A stretch of 64,000 bases of DNA, from the NCBI RefSeq assembly GCF_040954835.1, contig NC_090697.1, positions 5,902,501 through 5,966,500 on the forward strand, in the 5' to 3' direction. Below are positions 36,001 through 48,165 of this stretch, one piece after another; position 1 is the first letter of the stretch, and each line of letters starts with the position of its first letter. The position numbers and the translations under genes are program-made. This DNA is from Lepisosteus oculatus. Lineage: Eukaryota > Chordata > Actinopteri > Semionotiformes > Lepisosteidae. The notes beneath the pieces were generated by a model, which saw nothing but the letters and a program-made list of their open reading frames with translations, searched no databases and was not told the DNA's origin.

Positions 36001-39000
36001 CACAGCTGCTGAAATCTGCTACCTTACTTGCTGTGGTTTAAGATATTGTATGCTGAACTGTATTTTTGCTTCAGCGTGCAATTTACCGCCTCTGCTTAGC
36101 GTAGAAACTGTAGGATTAGGCCATTTATTAGTGTTATATTACTAAACATTATTTTACGATTAAAACCAAATTAGAATCTGTAAATCATAGGTTTGTAATT
36201 GTTGGCACAAGTGAGAGAAACAAAAGCTCTGAAACTGAAAGGTAAACAATTAAATCGTTCCCAAAATACGCATTTGCTACTTCCATCGTATTTCAGTTCT
36301 CAGAAGAGTACTTGCCCGATTTCTTCTCCTCGGCTTCTCTCGGATCCTCTTCTAGCCTGGCGCGCTTCACGTTTTTCTTGTGATTTGCAACATTTCTCCT
36401 CCCTCCCTCTCCTTCGTCTTCAGAGTCAGAAAACTCTTCATCGCAGGCTATCCTTTTGTCAGATGCCCGGACTGAGATGGACAAGAAAAAGACAGTCAGT
36501 GTTCATCACACATAAACTATATGCAAGTCGTCTCATTTCCTGCATTTGAGAGTCGATTGAGAGTCCCTAATGACAATTAAAAACACAATAATTCAAGAAT
36601 TATGAGACAAGGTTAGCCGGTCTTTAAAGATCATGTCTTTAATGAACTGCAGATTGTTTCTAACTTGAAAGAGAAATGATAGGTGACACAGATCACTCGT
36701 ATCAGAATTCACTATTCTCATATTTCATCCTTCCAGTAACCTCATGTTTTGGCCAGTGCCTCTTGGCTCTTATTTCCCCAATTTGTTGCAAAAATCTGCT
36801 GACAAATATTATTTCAGTATTAAATAACCATGTACTTGCAAAGGCTCTGAAACACAAAGCCGTAGCACTTTCGGTTTTAATAATTTGTCAAAACACAGGC
36901 AGTCGAGCATACTCTTCTCCTAATTAGGATACACCAAATGCTTCGAAAAGGAACCATTATCATTGACAGAGAGCAGTGTTACTTCAAAATAATCACCAAA
37001 AAGTCTGAAGCTCTAATTAAATGACCACCTAATAGTCTAAAACATTTAAAGTGCTTAACTCCCAAGTGGCTCTATCTCAAAAAGCCTTATAAGAAGATGT
37101 CGTGTATATTTTCACAATTGTTTTCAGCCACCAATATGGAACGTGTACTGAAAGCGAGACATTACTTGATAAGCGCTTGTCTGGGTTATCAGCGTCTTCG
37201 TCCCCAGTGTCTTCGGGCACAATGTCCTCGGGAATGGCCTGCATCTGTACTCCTGGGGCGTGCGGCAACATTCTCAGGTTCTCAAACAGGCGCTGTCTGC
37301 AGAGACAAGTACAGCCCCACATTGAGATCTCAACACATTCTGCACCTCTCCCACAATCCGGTTTTCGTTAAGAAGCTTTTGGACAGAAAGAGCCTCCTTA
37401 CTTGATCTTGTCCAGATACTCTTGCGTGTTCTGGTTTGTCATGTTGGAGGGACTGATGTGCAACTTAAAGTCAGGTCCAAAGTATTCGAAGTAATCATTG
37501 TATGGCAATTCTAAAAATGACAAAAAACAAAAAATAATACATTTTCAAATCTAACTTGCCAACAACAACAACAACAACATGAACTCTTGACTAATAAGAT
37601 CTCCTGTCTGGCACTCATAGGATACAAGAGGTGATGCTTCAGAGCCTCACAAATCTGTGGTTCATATCATGTTTTTATTTTTCTAATAAATCCTTCAACA
37701 CTGAATCCAGAACCTTGGAGAGAAGCAAAAGGATATGAAAAACTAGGAATCCCACATGAAGGTAATGATGCTGTTTTAGATGGCCTCAAGTTCGGATGGC
37801 TTTTTTTTCCATCCAGCTAATAAATAACTTTGAACTTAAATATAGTTTAAGAAATAAAAGGTATAAAATCTCAGATTATGCGTTATGTACATACATGACA
37901 AAACAAGACTTTGTGTTTTACGCTCTCTTCTTTAGTACAGTAGCTTTCATCTCAGTGAGATTCAAGCTTATAATGTAGTCTTTACAAGACAATTTTAAAC
38001 GTTTGCTGCCATAACGACGACTCCTAACAGCAAAAATATTTTGACTCACTCATCCTGCAAAGAGTAGTTAAGTAGAACTAAAGTAGTAGGATGTTAGTTA
38101 AAGAACTGTCTTAAGTCCGGAAATAAACATGTCTAGCATTAACAAGTCTCACTCGGGGCCTAAGAAAGGACACAACATTCAACTACAGTACCATCAGGAA
38201 TATCTGTATCCAGTGCCACAGCAGTTTCGTATGTCCAACATCGGGAAACATTACGGATGGTGTAGCCCCCTCCCCCCAACATCAGCAAAGGTAGATTGAA
38301 AGACTTCATGTATTCCACACATTTTGCATGACCTAATGAGGGGGGAAAAAAAACAAAAACAAAGGTATCAAAAGATCAAAATGATGAGATCAAATAGCTC
38401 AAACAAAGCACAAGATACACACATACATCCGTGCCTGGAAGCTCAGTTCTGCACAAACGGACGGATTTCTGCAGAAGGGTCATGCACATTTTCTGAGCGT
38501 ACCTCTTATTGTTAGGTTAAAGCAGCCAAGCCGATCTCCAGAGAGCGAGTCGGCCCCACACTGCAGGACAACTGCACTGGGCTGGTACATCTCCATTACC
38601 TTGGCCATTACCTGCAAAGCCGGACAGAATTCCCAATTAGAAAATATTAGAGAAACTGTGTTGTATAATACAGTAGAAAGCTACATGCACAATAAAGTTA
38701 AAAACGCATGCTGAAATGCACAGATGAACACCAGTCGTATAACCTTACAAGATATAAATGAACGGCTTTGCAATTGTATTGTTTTGCACAGTGGGTGTAT
38801 GCAAGTACTGTCAATGCAGTTACAATAAATTAAGTCATTACAGCTATGCCAATACATTTAGATTACTAACATGCCATATTTTTTTCCTATATTTTACATA
38901 ACATTTTTGCTACACAAAAATATAAAAAGTGTAAAGACAGCAGTAGGCATTATGCACTATGATTTTGGCTGTCAGTCTATACATTAAGGATGCACTTACT

Positions 39001-42000
39001 GGCTTAAATATTTGTTCATATGAGTCATCATCTATTCCATCTCTCAGTGGGAAGTTGACAGCATAGTATTTGCCTTTTCCTGCACCTATATCCTGTAAAG
39101 AAGCAGGACAATATTAATAAGATGACTATTAGGACTGCCATAGATGCTTACTAAAGTAATCTCCTTTGCAACCCAACAAAGGATTTCTGTTACAGCAGCC
39201 AAACATGTATGGTTCAGTTTCAACACAAGCAAAAAGGATAATAAAACCAAAAAAAAAGTGTACTATTTAACAAAAAAAATACATAACACAACACAGACAA
39301 CTGAAGAATAAAGCCCACAAGTTTAATTAAAAGCGGAAATCGCTTGGATTACATTATCACAGGTCACAAAAATACGTTTTAGCAGGCTTAAGCAAGAGAA
39401 AAAAGAGGAATAAAAGTATTAAATACACGCGTGCATGCATGTCCTCTACAACATAAACATTCAGAATAGTCTCATGTTTGTCAGTTTTGAGTTCTGCTGC
39501 GATCTTGGAAATAAACACCCACACATCACTTACTCGAAGGTCTCCGGTGCCTGGGAAGTACTCTCCATATTTATGAAATGAAACTGTCATGACACGGTCG
39601 GTTGTGTAGAAGGCCTCTTCCACACCATCTCCATGATGGATATCAATGTCAATGTACAGAACTCTCTGGTGGTATCTGAGAGAAATGTGAAGAAAAACTG
39701 AATTCCTTTCAAAATTGGTCACGAAGCTTACATCTTACATACAAATGAAGGAACGCAGTCTTTAAGGAAAAGCTATGTAACTAGAAAACAACCAAAACCT
39801 ACAGTATCCTACTGACCAAGAAAGTATAGCAAATACATGAATAAATGCATGGTTGCTGAAAACACATTTAGGCAGGACTATCCTTTGTTCTACTTTGTGT
39901 TTTAAGACAGAAGATTGGACCATGTCACATACAGCTCAAATCTGTGCGTTCCCTCTAAACATCTAGTACAACAGCCTAATCACATTTCCTTCTGTGTTAA
40001 GATGTCAACCAACTACACAGAAATACATTTAAAAATTAAGACTTAGGTAGGGGTCTTGATTAGCTGATAAACAGCTACACAGGAATTGACTGTAAAGGAT
40101 CTACATGGTTACACATTTAGAACACAGTATTCCTGTCTGTGTCTCTCCTGGAGAGCAAGCTGGGGTATGCGGAAAGACGAATTCCTAATGCAGGAAATTG
40201 TATATGGCCAATAAAGTGATCTTATCTTGTCTTAAAATTACCACTTCCTTGTACATGTAGGACTCCCATATAGACAAGGCAGCAGACATGCTCACTCTAA
40301 ACTGCTTTTGTGTCCATTGGATATCAGTCAGCTCAAGGTACAGTCCAGGCTCACAAAGCTGCTTTTGTAAGTGTATTAAGACTCTGTTTCCCCAGTGCTA
40401 TTGAAGTGATCACAGCAGTGAGCTGAGCCGTCAGCATTTCTCGATTCTCGACCAATAATATTTGGGAAACAAAAATAAACACTGCTTTTTGTAGCTAACA
40501 AGCTTTGCCTTCATACGAAGGCAGTTCTAACGCCTGTCTTTAGTTGCAAGACGTGAGACTTAAGGGTGAGAAACTTACTTGAGCAGCTCAAGGATTCCTA
40601 GAACAATATCATTGACATAGCAGAACCCGGAGGCCTCGGACTTCTTGGCGTGGTGAAGCCCTCCGGCCCAGTTGATTGCAATGTCCGTCTGCTGCCTGTT
40701 CAGCTTCACTGCTCCAGCTGAAAAGGGCCAAAGAAGCTCAGTTACATTTAGATACGTAACTAGAGTGTTTTTAACTTTATACTGGCATACTGCAGATGTA
40801 AAACAATGTGAAGCCTAATTTAGGCATTCACTGTTATGCAGGGTGCCCGATCTACTAGCACTGACAGCTGGGCGTCCCAGTCTGTCTAAAATGCCCCCGT
40901 ACTTCACACGTACCTGTACGCCTTCAAGATAACGCGAGAATTTTTAAAGGAGTGACAGATGTTCTTGTAAAACACAATGAAAATGTGCATAAATAACTCT
41001 GCTCTTTGCTTTAACTTTGATTCAAGGTGGAATGAATCTCGGCTACGATTTAAGAAACAGTCATGCCATATCAACCATGTGCTACAAGAAGTCTGGGTTT
41101 TTCCACTTACCAGCAGATCCCCCTGTTGACAGCTGGCAGAACTCGAACAACCCATCGAAGACTGGACAGTCTTCCCCAACATTGACTATAAAAGAATGCG
41201 ACGCATACATTTCGGGAGGTTAATAGTTAAACAGATCATGCCTTAATAGCTCACACTGTCATCCTATAAATAGTACAGATAACTCTGAATACCCAGAATG
41301 ATAAACATCTACTAACATTTCAGACGTGTTCGTCAAAGACAAATGGACGTCCACGCACATGTGGTCATATCAGTCACTCAGGTTATAATATATAAACAGT
41401 ATTGCAATTAATAGTATAATAGTCCCCAATTTCCATTTTTTATTTTTACATCTTAACTACAACCAATGTACTGTACAGTACATTTTGTAAACCACTGATT
41501 ATTTTTAATTCTGAGAATATTAATAGCATCTAGCAAAACAAGTCTTGCAGCCTCACCAATACTTGAAGCAGCAAGATCTTGTTTAAAAACAATTATTTGG
41601 TTAATAACTGAGCTGGATGCCTTCTTTCTTTATATTATCGTCCCTGAACATTCTCCGTTATTGGACAGCAAAACCAATTTAACAGATGAATCTACAGAAA
41701 TACTATCTGCTAAATATCTATCAAAAACAATCAACCAGAGAACCAGACAGGAGAAACAGTTGTTTCAACTGTCGTTTTCTTCACGTTAATGATACCATAA
41801 ACGTGATATGTCCAGGTAAAATGACAGCCAGTGATGTATTTAAAAATCTATATTCTATATGGTTTAGCTGCTTTACATAATTACTTTATAATTATAAATT
41901 AGGTATGATTTGTGATATAAAGACAAAAATGGTAAGCTAACCAAAAATAAGTAATTAACTCAGTAAGGTCTTTTTTAATTAGTATTGTATTCCTAGTCAG

Positions 42001-44086
42001 GCGCTAGAAAAAAACAACATCTGTAAAACAGATTTAACAGATTCTTACATAAGTTTTGCAATTAATCTACAGTGAAGTGTTTGATTAGACAAGATCTCAA
42101 ACTGTCTGAAAAGTTGCAATGCTCACATCTTTGCATTTGTTTGCTGAATTCAGACATGTTTTCTGTTCTGATTGATCTGAGGAACTTGATGTAATCATCA
42201 CTGTGGTACTTTGTCATTTCTTCAGCTGTGGCCTTATGAGGTCTCTGCAGACACAAAAATGAACATAATCCAATCAACAGAGTTAAACACAAGACAGAAA
42301 CAAGAAATAAATATCCCAATGGCATTTTAGTATCATACATACAGGAACAATATAACTATGTATATAATAAATATATTAAAATGCCAATATTTAAATCTAC
42401 ATTATAATGTATTTACAACTGATCAAATAGTACTAATGCTCCCTTATTTATTTATTCTATTGCTTACTTTCATAAAGAATTTTGCTATCCTAAGAAAAAA
42501 GAGTCCAGATATATTACACTATGAACCTACACACTGAGCGGAATAAGAGCATTTTCACATACTGCTTCCGTGGCTAAAGTACATCAGTCCTCTGCTTTAG
42601 TGTCTGCATGATAACTAATCATAGAGGTATTTCTCTGTTTAGCAGGTGCCCTGTTCTAAGGTGAATTTTCATTGTAATACAAAGTTTAAATGACCTGTAA
42701 GTAGGAAGGAAACAACAGGTACAACAACATGCAAATTGAATAAAATGCACACTGTAGATAAGTGAAATGGCAATAATGCTGACTTGTGAAGCGATGCTTG
42801 GCAAACACTTAAAGACAGCAATGCAACAGACACATGTTCAGCGGAAGTGTAATCTGTCATTACACTTCAAGACTTACATAGATTTCCATTTTCCTGTAAA
42901 GCCCATAGTTTAAAAGCAAGTTGTGGGTCATGCGAATTCTGTGAGGTTTCATGGGATGCCCCTGTCCATAATAATAGTTTCCAATGTCACCTGAATAATA
43001 AAAAGTAAAGGTTAACAGACAAAACTGGGCATGACTTATTCAAATTCTTCGTATTGAAAGAAATACAAAACTCTTTTATTAATAAACCATTCAGTGCCAT
43101 TTATTTCTAAGATGTTAAGGGACACCTTTTCCTGCTGTGGACTTAAGTCCACATTTACATTTTGGCAAACAAATCTTCACTTAAGAGACGCAATAATTAC
43201 AAATTAAACGATGAAGATTGTTTTGTTGTTGTTGTTTTTTTGCGTCGGGCTCATTTCCATAACGCGAGGAGGCCACATGTCCTGGCGTCAACGTACTTTA
43301 GAGAAGCACAATCCGCTTGCAGTTTAATCACACGTAGGCAGGTATTAAAGAAAGCAAATATACGCGGGATAGTGTAACCGTTTTGGTGCTGGTGAGTAGC
43401 GATAGCTACATTTTCCGTGGCGTCTATAAAGAAAACGGGCGATACCTACTAAATCTGTAAAGAAAACAGCGCTAATGGCTCTGACGACGGAAGGAGACGG
43501 TTTTGTTTTGGATGAAGGCGGACATGCGCAGTGTATGGTTTTGTTTTGTTCCCGTCGCCACTAGGCCTTGGCGGCAATGAACAACTTCTGAGTATTTAAT
43601 TTGATTCAGCACTGCAGTCGGGACACCTCGCTAACCTAACCCCCCCCCCTCCAAAAAAACAAACAACAACTTTTAAAACAGAAATTATAAACGCACAACT
43701 GCTGCGCAGTGGCCATCGTGCGTGATGTTTCTGTGTATTATTACGGCTGAGGTACGCGAAATGTTCGCATCGACTCTCGGGGGTTCAACGTAAAATCAGT
43801 TTCAAACGCGTTGTAACTTTCAATTATGCGGTTACAGTCGATGTAAAAAGAAATATCAGCTGCGAGACACGATTTTACATTTTGCGTTACATTTAGACAC
43901 ACTAAACCCGGCCACCCGTCTCTTGTCCCTCTCGTCTTCACTCGGCCCCTCTCTCATTGTGAGCGTCACCCCCGTCGTCTATTGTATAAATAATAACTGC
44001 AAAGCAGGAACAGGACTGCAGGGTCTCGTACCGTCATAATAGTAGCAGACTTTCTTCTTTAAACCGCCTTGGAGGGTATATGCCAT
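30010..44086 (-). CDS. hdac2: HDAC2, class I histone deacetylase
   Basis: Fourteen coding exons: 44086-44032, 42990-42878, 42244-42127, 41185-41111, 40717-40579, 39675-39534, 39092-39000, 38611-38503, 38332-38192, 37510-37402, 37296-37166, 36471-36316, 33515-33458, 30040-30010. They total 1470 nt, 489 aa plus stop (human 488). All phases join without a break. The catalytic set is complete: His142-His143 (GGLHHAKK), zinc ligands Asp178, His180 (DIDIHHGDG) and Asp266, and Tyr305 in the GGGGYTIRN loop. The C-tail keeps the CK2-type serines 423 and 425 in [11 protein letters not shown] and ends [13 protein letters not shown]2 rather than HDAC1 is shown by PHKATAEEM, the [17 protein letters not shown] tail and the MARCKS/HS3ST5 neighbours. 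It deacetylates nuclear histones in Sin3/NuRD/CoREST complexes. Intron 12 needs a GC donor. Confidence 0.96.
30478..31229. repeat. CpG-rich insert in HDAC2 intron 13, repeat-like
   Basis: 30490-30535 carries a ttatatagcacctttctgct LINE-tail-like piece. 30630-31210 is far more CpG- and purine-rich than the intron around it, with a gggaaacacgacaggatcag-type composition seen in unclassified dispersed fish repeats. No coding similarity recognised. Confidence 0.35.
31230..33060 (-). mobile_element. LINE relic (endonuclease and RT regions) in HDAC2 intron 13
   Basis: The plus strand reads as the reverse complement of a very common fish non-LTR retrotransposon ORF2. Recognisable blocks are ggtcattacccagagttttt (~31437-31456) on the RT side, caaatggtttaccagaacac (~32503-32522), aagtggtgctaccgt and gtgagcattgaagctctcag (~32993-33012) on the endonuclease side. 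The order fits endonuclease at high coordinates and RT at low, so it is minus strand, like the host gene. No open frame survives. Clade not assigned with confidence. Confidence 0.5.
33610..33790 (-). mobile_element. Dispersed LINE/CR1-like repeat in HDAC2 intron 12 edge
   Basis: cagctaattgatccaaggat and gaaagaagccagggtatcac match the copies at 9610-9735 (same orientation) and 45000-45190 (opposite). It lies just upstream, in gene sense, of HDAC2 exon 13. Confidence 0.5.
34590..34910 (+). mobile_element. tRNA-like SINE, plus orientation, in HDAC2 intron 12
   Basis: It begins tggtggtgtgctagtcagac with ggcttcagttcc at the B-box position, then gtgtggacttcgtatgttct and ctaaattggccccttgcagt, in the order of the family. 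It ends in ctgattggcctcttctaaac, which resembles the tail of another repeat. Strongly decayed. Confidence 0.5.
36310..36316 (-). other. hdac2: Non-canonical GC splice donor of HDAC2 intron 12
   Basis: On the minus strand exon 12 ends …AAA TCG G and is followed by GCAAGT, the consensus for GC-AG introns. Joining to the exon 13 acceptor at 33515 gives …[20 protein letters not shown]…, collinear with other HDAC2 proteins. The nearest GT (gtactc, a few bases on) would shift the frame and destroy the tail. Confidence 0.8.
37561..37579. repeat. (CAA)n microsatellite in HDAC2 intron 9
   Basis: About six perfect aac/caa units just upstream of exon 10, no evident function. Confidence 0.8.
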
Positions 44087-44340
44087 GATTACTCTCTGAT
44101 CGAAAGGTGATGTCGGGTCGACGGAAGCTGGTTATATTTTCGGCGGAGAGATAAGGAAAGACGGGGAGCGGGGCGGTACACTGACGAGAAAGAGGTGGGC
44201 CGTGTGGTGGTGGGGGTGTCTTATATCCAGCGCCGAGCATCGGACTGAATAAAGAAGACGGAAATATTCCAGCTGTCCATCAACACACTCTGTAACACCG
44301 ACGGGCCTTAGTGCGTCAATCATTGAAGTAAAACAATATA
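44087..44340 (-). promoter_or_regulatory. hdac2: HDAC2 promoter and 5'UTR, CpG island
   Basis: CpG-rich DNA spans about 43400-44330, covering exon 1. A GC box (GGGGCGG at 44170-44176) and a TATAAG-like element (minus strand, 44220-44225) lie 85-140 bases before the ATG. The gene may nevertheless use dispersed CpG-type initiation. Confidence 0.5.
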
Positions 44341-44999
44341 TTATTTATTGGTATCTCGCTGATCATTTGTAGATGGTGAAGCCACTTCTGATCCAGGGTT
44401 GTGTGAGGCTACTAACACGAACAGAAATAATTTTAGATACCAGTTATGCCGTCGTCAGCAGGACAAAGCACTATATCCAATATATGAATAAATGTGATCT
44501 ATACCGGTCATGTTTTTGAAGTACTGTACTAACAGAAATAAAGTATCCGTCTGTACCAAAAAAAAAAGTAAAATGTAAAGAGTTAGCTTCTTGAATGGCA
44601 ATTTAAGTGTCTTCTATAAAAATGTTATAAAAAGTGTTTGATGATTCTAATACAACTGGGATAGCTGTTGTTAAAATGATGAGAGCAATATTCAAGGGTC
44701 AGGCCTTTGTTACTTAGCAGTGCAGTAATAAAGATGTGTGAAAGTGCAAAGCCAAGTTAACACAGCGCATCCGATCTGAATTCTGATATCTTTTTTTTTT
44801 TACTGTTCTCATTGTATTTAGTAGTGAAATCATCTGGGAATCGGAAACCAATCAGTGAGAGTGAAGCGATTTGCCTATAATCTTATGGTATTTATCTTTT
44901 GATTTATAGCTAAAATCAACACAGATGGTTTCTTCGAAAGGAATAGTAAAACGGATCAGATGACACAAGATGAAACTGTGGTGAAGTGCCTTCAAAACC
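44341..44999. other. Intergenic, nothing recognised
   Basis: AT-rich, no exon or known repeat seen. Confidence 0.4.
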
Positions 45000-45190
45000 T
45001 AAAACAGAAATCATTCCTTTGGAGTCTGGAACAGGCTACCAAACCATGTTGTTGAAGCTGATACTCTGGTTTCTTGCAAGAAACTTTTGGATGAGACCTC
45101 TGGAGCAATTAGTTACCAACAACCTAACAGGCTAGACGGACCAGACAGCCTCCTCTTGCTATAACCTTTCACATGTTCTTCTGTTCAATT
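45000..45190 (+). mobile_element. Dispersed LINE/CR1-like repeat, plus orientation
   Basis: ggagtctggaacaggctacc, gaagctgatactctggtttc and ggctagacggaccagacagc form the family 3' portion, ending tttcacatgttcttctgttc. The reverse-complement copies are at 9610-9735 and 33610-33790. Confidence 0.6.
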
Positions 45191-47864
45191 GATTGGGGTT
45201 TTATAGGAAACCCTTCAATCACTGATGTCTAAAAGCTTGGCACAATGACTTGTGATCAACTGTAATTACTTCTTTGTTACGTGAAATAATTTATAGATCA
45301 GTAGGAACTTACATTTTCAGTCCTCAAGGACAGGTGTTCCCTCAGCTTCACAAATTACTCATTTCATTGCTTAATATGTCTGGTCTATGCCAAAAATGCT
45401 TTAGAGAATTTTTTAAAAATACAGGACTGGGGCTTTCCAGGGTTAGGGTTCAGGTTTCCTGACATAATCTATAAAATACTGTGTATGAGTACCTAGTACT
45501 GTACAAATGCAAGTGCTTCAAACTTGAGTATTCCTTGGATAAATGATACCAAGTTTCTAAATGTCTCCCCTTACCAGGGATACCTCTTGATTCCAGAGCT
45601 GTCTGTTCATGTAGTTTCACAGTTCTCTATAGAACTTGTCAGACTCTAGACAGGGAATGGAAAAGTCAGTCAGGGCTCCCTGGAAGGAGCTTCAGTAGGT
45701 TTTGCTTTACTATTAAAATGGGTACTGATTGGCTGCCAGTTGTTCAAAAGCTTTAGTTCTTTTTCTTTCCCTGAGAAAATGGAATCGATCAATGACTCTT
45801 CATACTTTAAGCCTGTAGGCCCGTGCATGTTTCCTGTTAATCTGAGACCTCCACACGGATGCCCTGGTATGGTGCACCAGATAACAAAAGTCGTTGCATT
45901 AGGTCTATTAATTCACTAATCCATTATTGATTCCCACAGTGAAATAAAAATGAGAAACCTTCATTCTGAAATATCAGTCCTGGTGTAGAGAGGAGCTATG
46001 AGCCTAGTGTGCCTGAATGGAATATAAATGCTGAGAAACTCATTTCAAATGGTGCAGGATAGCTTTCTCAAAAAGCACATGATCCAACAAAGGGGCTCAT
46101 AAGAAATATAGTTAGGGTTAAATTATTGAACCTGCCTCTAGGACTTTGTGTATTAATCTCAACATACAGCTAACCTTCATTGTGATCATTTATGTCATAA
46201 TGAAAAATACAGAACTGCTTTACTGATTAAACATCTTTTAAAGCATGAAGGAAAGCTGGAAAAATAATACTTTTCAATTTCTGTGAGAGCTGCAGGTTCT
46301 GTATATGGGAACACAGAGTCATTACGTATTGTACTGTATAATGGTTTTCTAGACATCAGTTTGTAGTTGGAGGCTGCACTTTATCTGCGCTGTGTGATAG
46401 TCATTAGACTCATTTTTCCTCTTTTCAGTAAAAACACTTTAATAAAATTTTTCCCTGTCCCTCTGGGTAACTGCCTCAGTAAGATACTTTGTCCTATGAC
46501 TAAATACTAAGCCCAATACGTAGCAGGACTAAAATATCAATGTAAACTTCAGAATATCATTGACTAATTATAACTTGGCACCCATGGGTCTCTTATTTTT
46601 AAGTTAGATTTACATCAGGCCATGCGATACCAGAATATACAGTAAATTATTCTGCTTCTTTCTGTGATGGAAGCTGACATAATTCAAAGAAAAAGAGACC
46701 TTCAGAAAAACATACAATTACTTTGTTGACATTTTTCCTGTGAATTTTCAGTGAAACATTACAACCTTCCCTACATTTGTACTTTAGTAAGTAGCAAAAA
46801 ATAGAAAGGAATAGAATGTTATCCTTGAACTGTATCCAATTTAGTATAAGACATGCAAACCAAAAAACATAACCTTCATTGTTCCCTATTTGACGTTCAA
46901 CTGCTTTTTACCAACTTGTTAATCTTATCATTTTGTGTCATCTTGTTAATCTTAATATGACAAGTTTCATGCATATACTGGTATATCATTAACCAGTCTG
47001 GATATAACTACATTCTTGGATGGGAAATTCAGTTCTCTATAGAAATATTACTGTGTCTATAAGAAGCAGAAACATCATGAAAATTAAATTAATTCTGTAC
47101 CATGCAAACTACAAAGGAAGAAAGAGAGATTGATTCCATTCAAAAGAAAGAAACTAAGAAAATATTTGCTTTATACTTTTCAGCAAAGAGCTAACCAATA
47201 CTTGTTATATTTTGCTTTCTAATTTCTGCACAAACACTAATCTAATTGGATTACACATCAGCATACAGTGCTTGGCACAGTTTTCAGATTTTGTTGCTTT
47301 AAAGCCTAAAAGTAACAATTAATATTTGTTATATACACGACCTACTCCACACATTCTAAGCAAAAACAAATAAGTAACTTTATAATTAATATGAATGAAA
47401 AATGGAAAGGTGATGATAGCATAAGATTCAAACCCTTTCCTGTGCAAATGGAAATGAATTTACATGCACAGTATTACTGTACCTGCGCGAGCCACCTACA
47501 GTAATTAATGGTTTCAGAAAACGTGCATTTGGCCACGTAGTGAATTTCAGGCAAAGACTCAACCATGAAAACTAAAGCACTTTCAAATCAAGTCACAGGT
47601 TAAGTCTTTGAAAAGCACAGATATGGAAAAGGGACCACAAAAGGTTGAAGTCTTTGAATACCTGCATGAACACAGTATAATATGGGGAGAGTTCTTTTTC
47701 AATGGTATTTGCTATTAAAACCTATAAATTTATATTCCTAAAAGAGCAACATGCTTATTGCATATGCAGTTTAGCAGTTTCTAGGAAATCACATTATATT
47801 AAATTGATTGAATTTAAGTTTCTTGCATATTTTATTTTTCCTGCAAAATCTGGATTTTACATGA
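45191..47864. other. Intergenic, nothing recognised
   Basis: AT-rich, only short frames. No RNA gene or repeat family identified. Confidence 0.4.
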
Positions 47865-48165
47865 AGACATCCATCCATTTGATCCAATTGAAGGTCACTG
47901 GGGTGTCAGAGCCTATCCCAGGAAGCAAACCTGGATGACATGCCAGTCCATTACAGTGCAGACAGACACAAACACAGACACACCACACCAGTTCGTTTAG
48001 ATAGGGTATGTCTTCGGATTGTGGGAAGAAACTGAAGTGAGCAGTGAAAACCCATGCAAATTCAGGGAATTACATACAAACTCCATGCCGACAGCACCTC
48101 AGCTCTGGAATTGAACCCAACACTGCGAAGAACAACGTTAACCACCGTGTCACTAACTGCCCAAT
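47865..48165 (-). mobile_element. tRNA-like SINE (CATCCATCC family), best preserved copy
   Basis: It runs from gacatccatccatttgatcc through cagagcctatcccaggaagc, acatgccagtccattacagt, cggattgtgggaagaaactg and aaactccatgccgacagcac to aacgttaaccaccgtgtcac. The last block is the reverse complement of a tRNA-like head with an A-box-type motif. The whole element is about 300 bp. Confidence 0.7.

Noticed and set aside
39357-39722. 121-codon minus frame starting [10 protein letters not shown]
   Set aside because: It is HDAC2 exon 6 (39675-39534) extended by intron read-through at both ends, not a separate gene.
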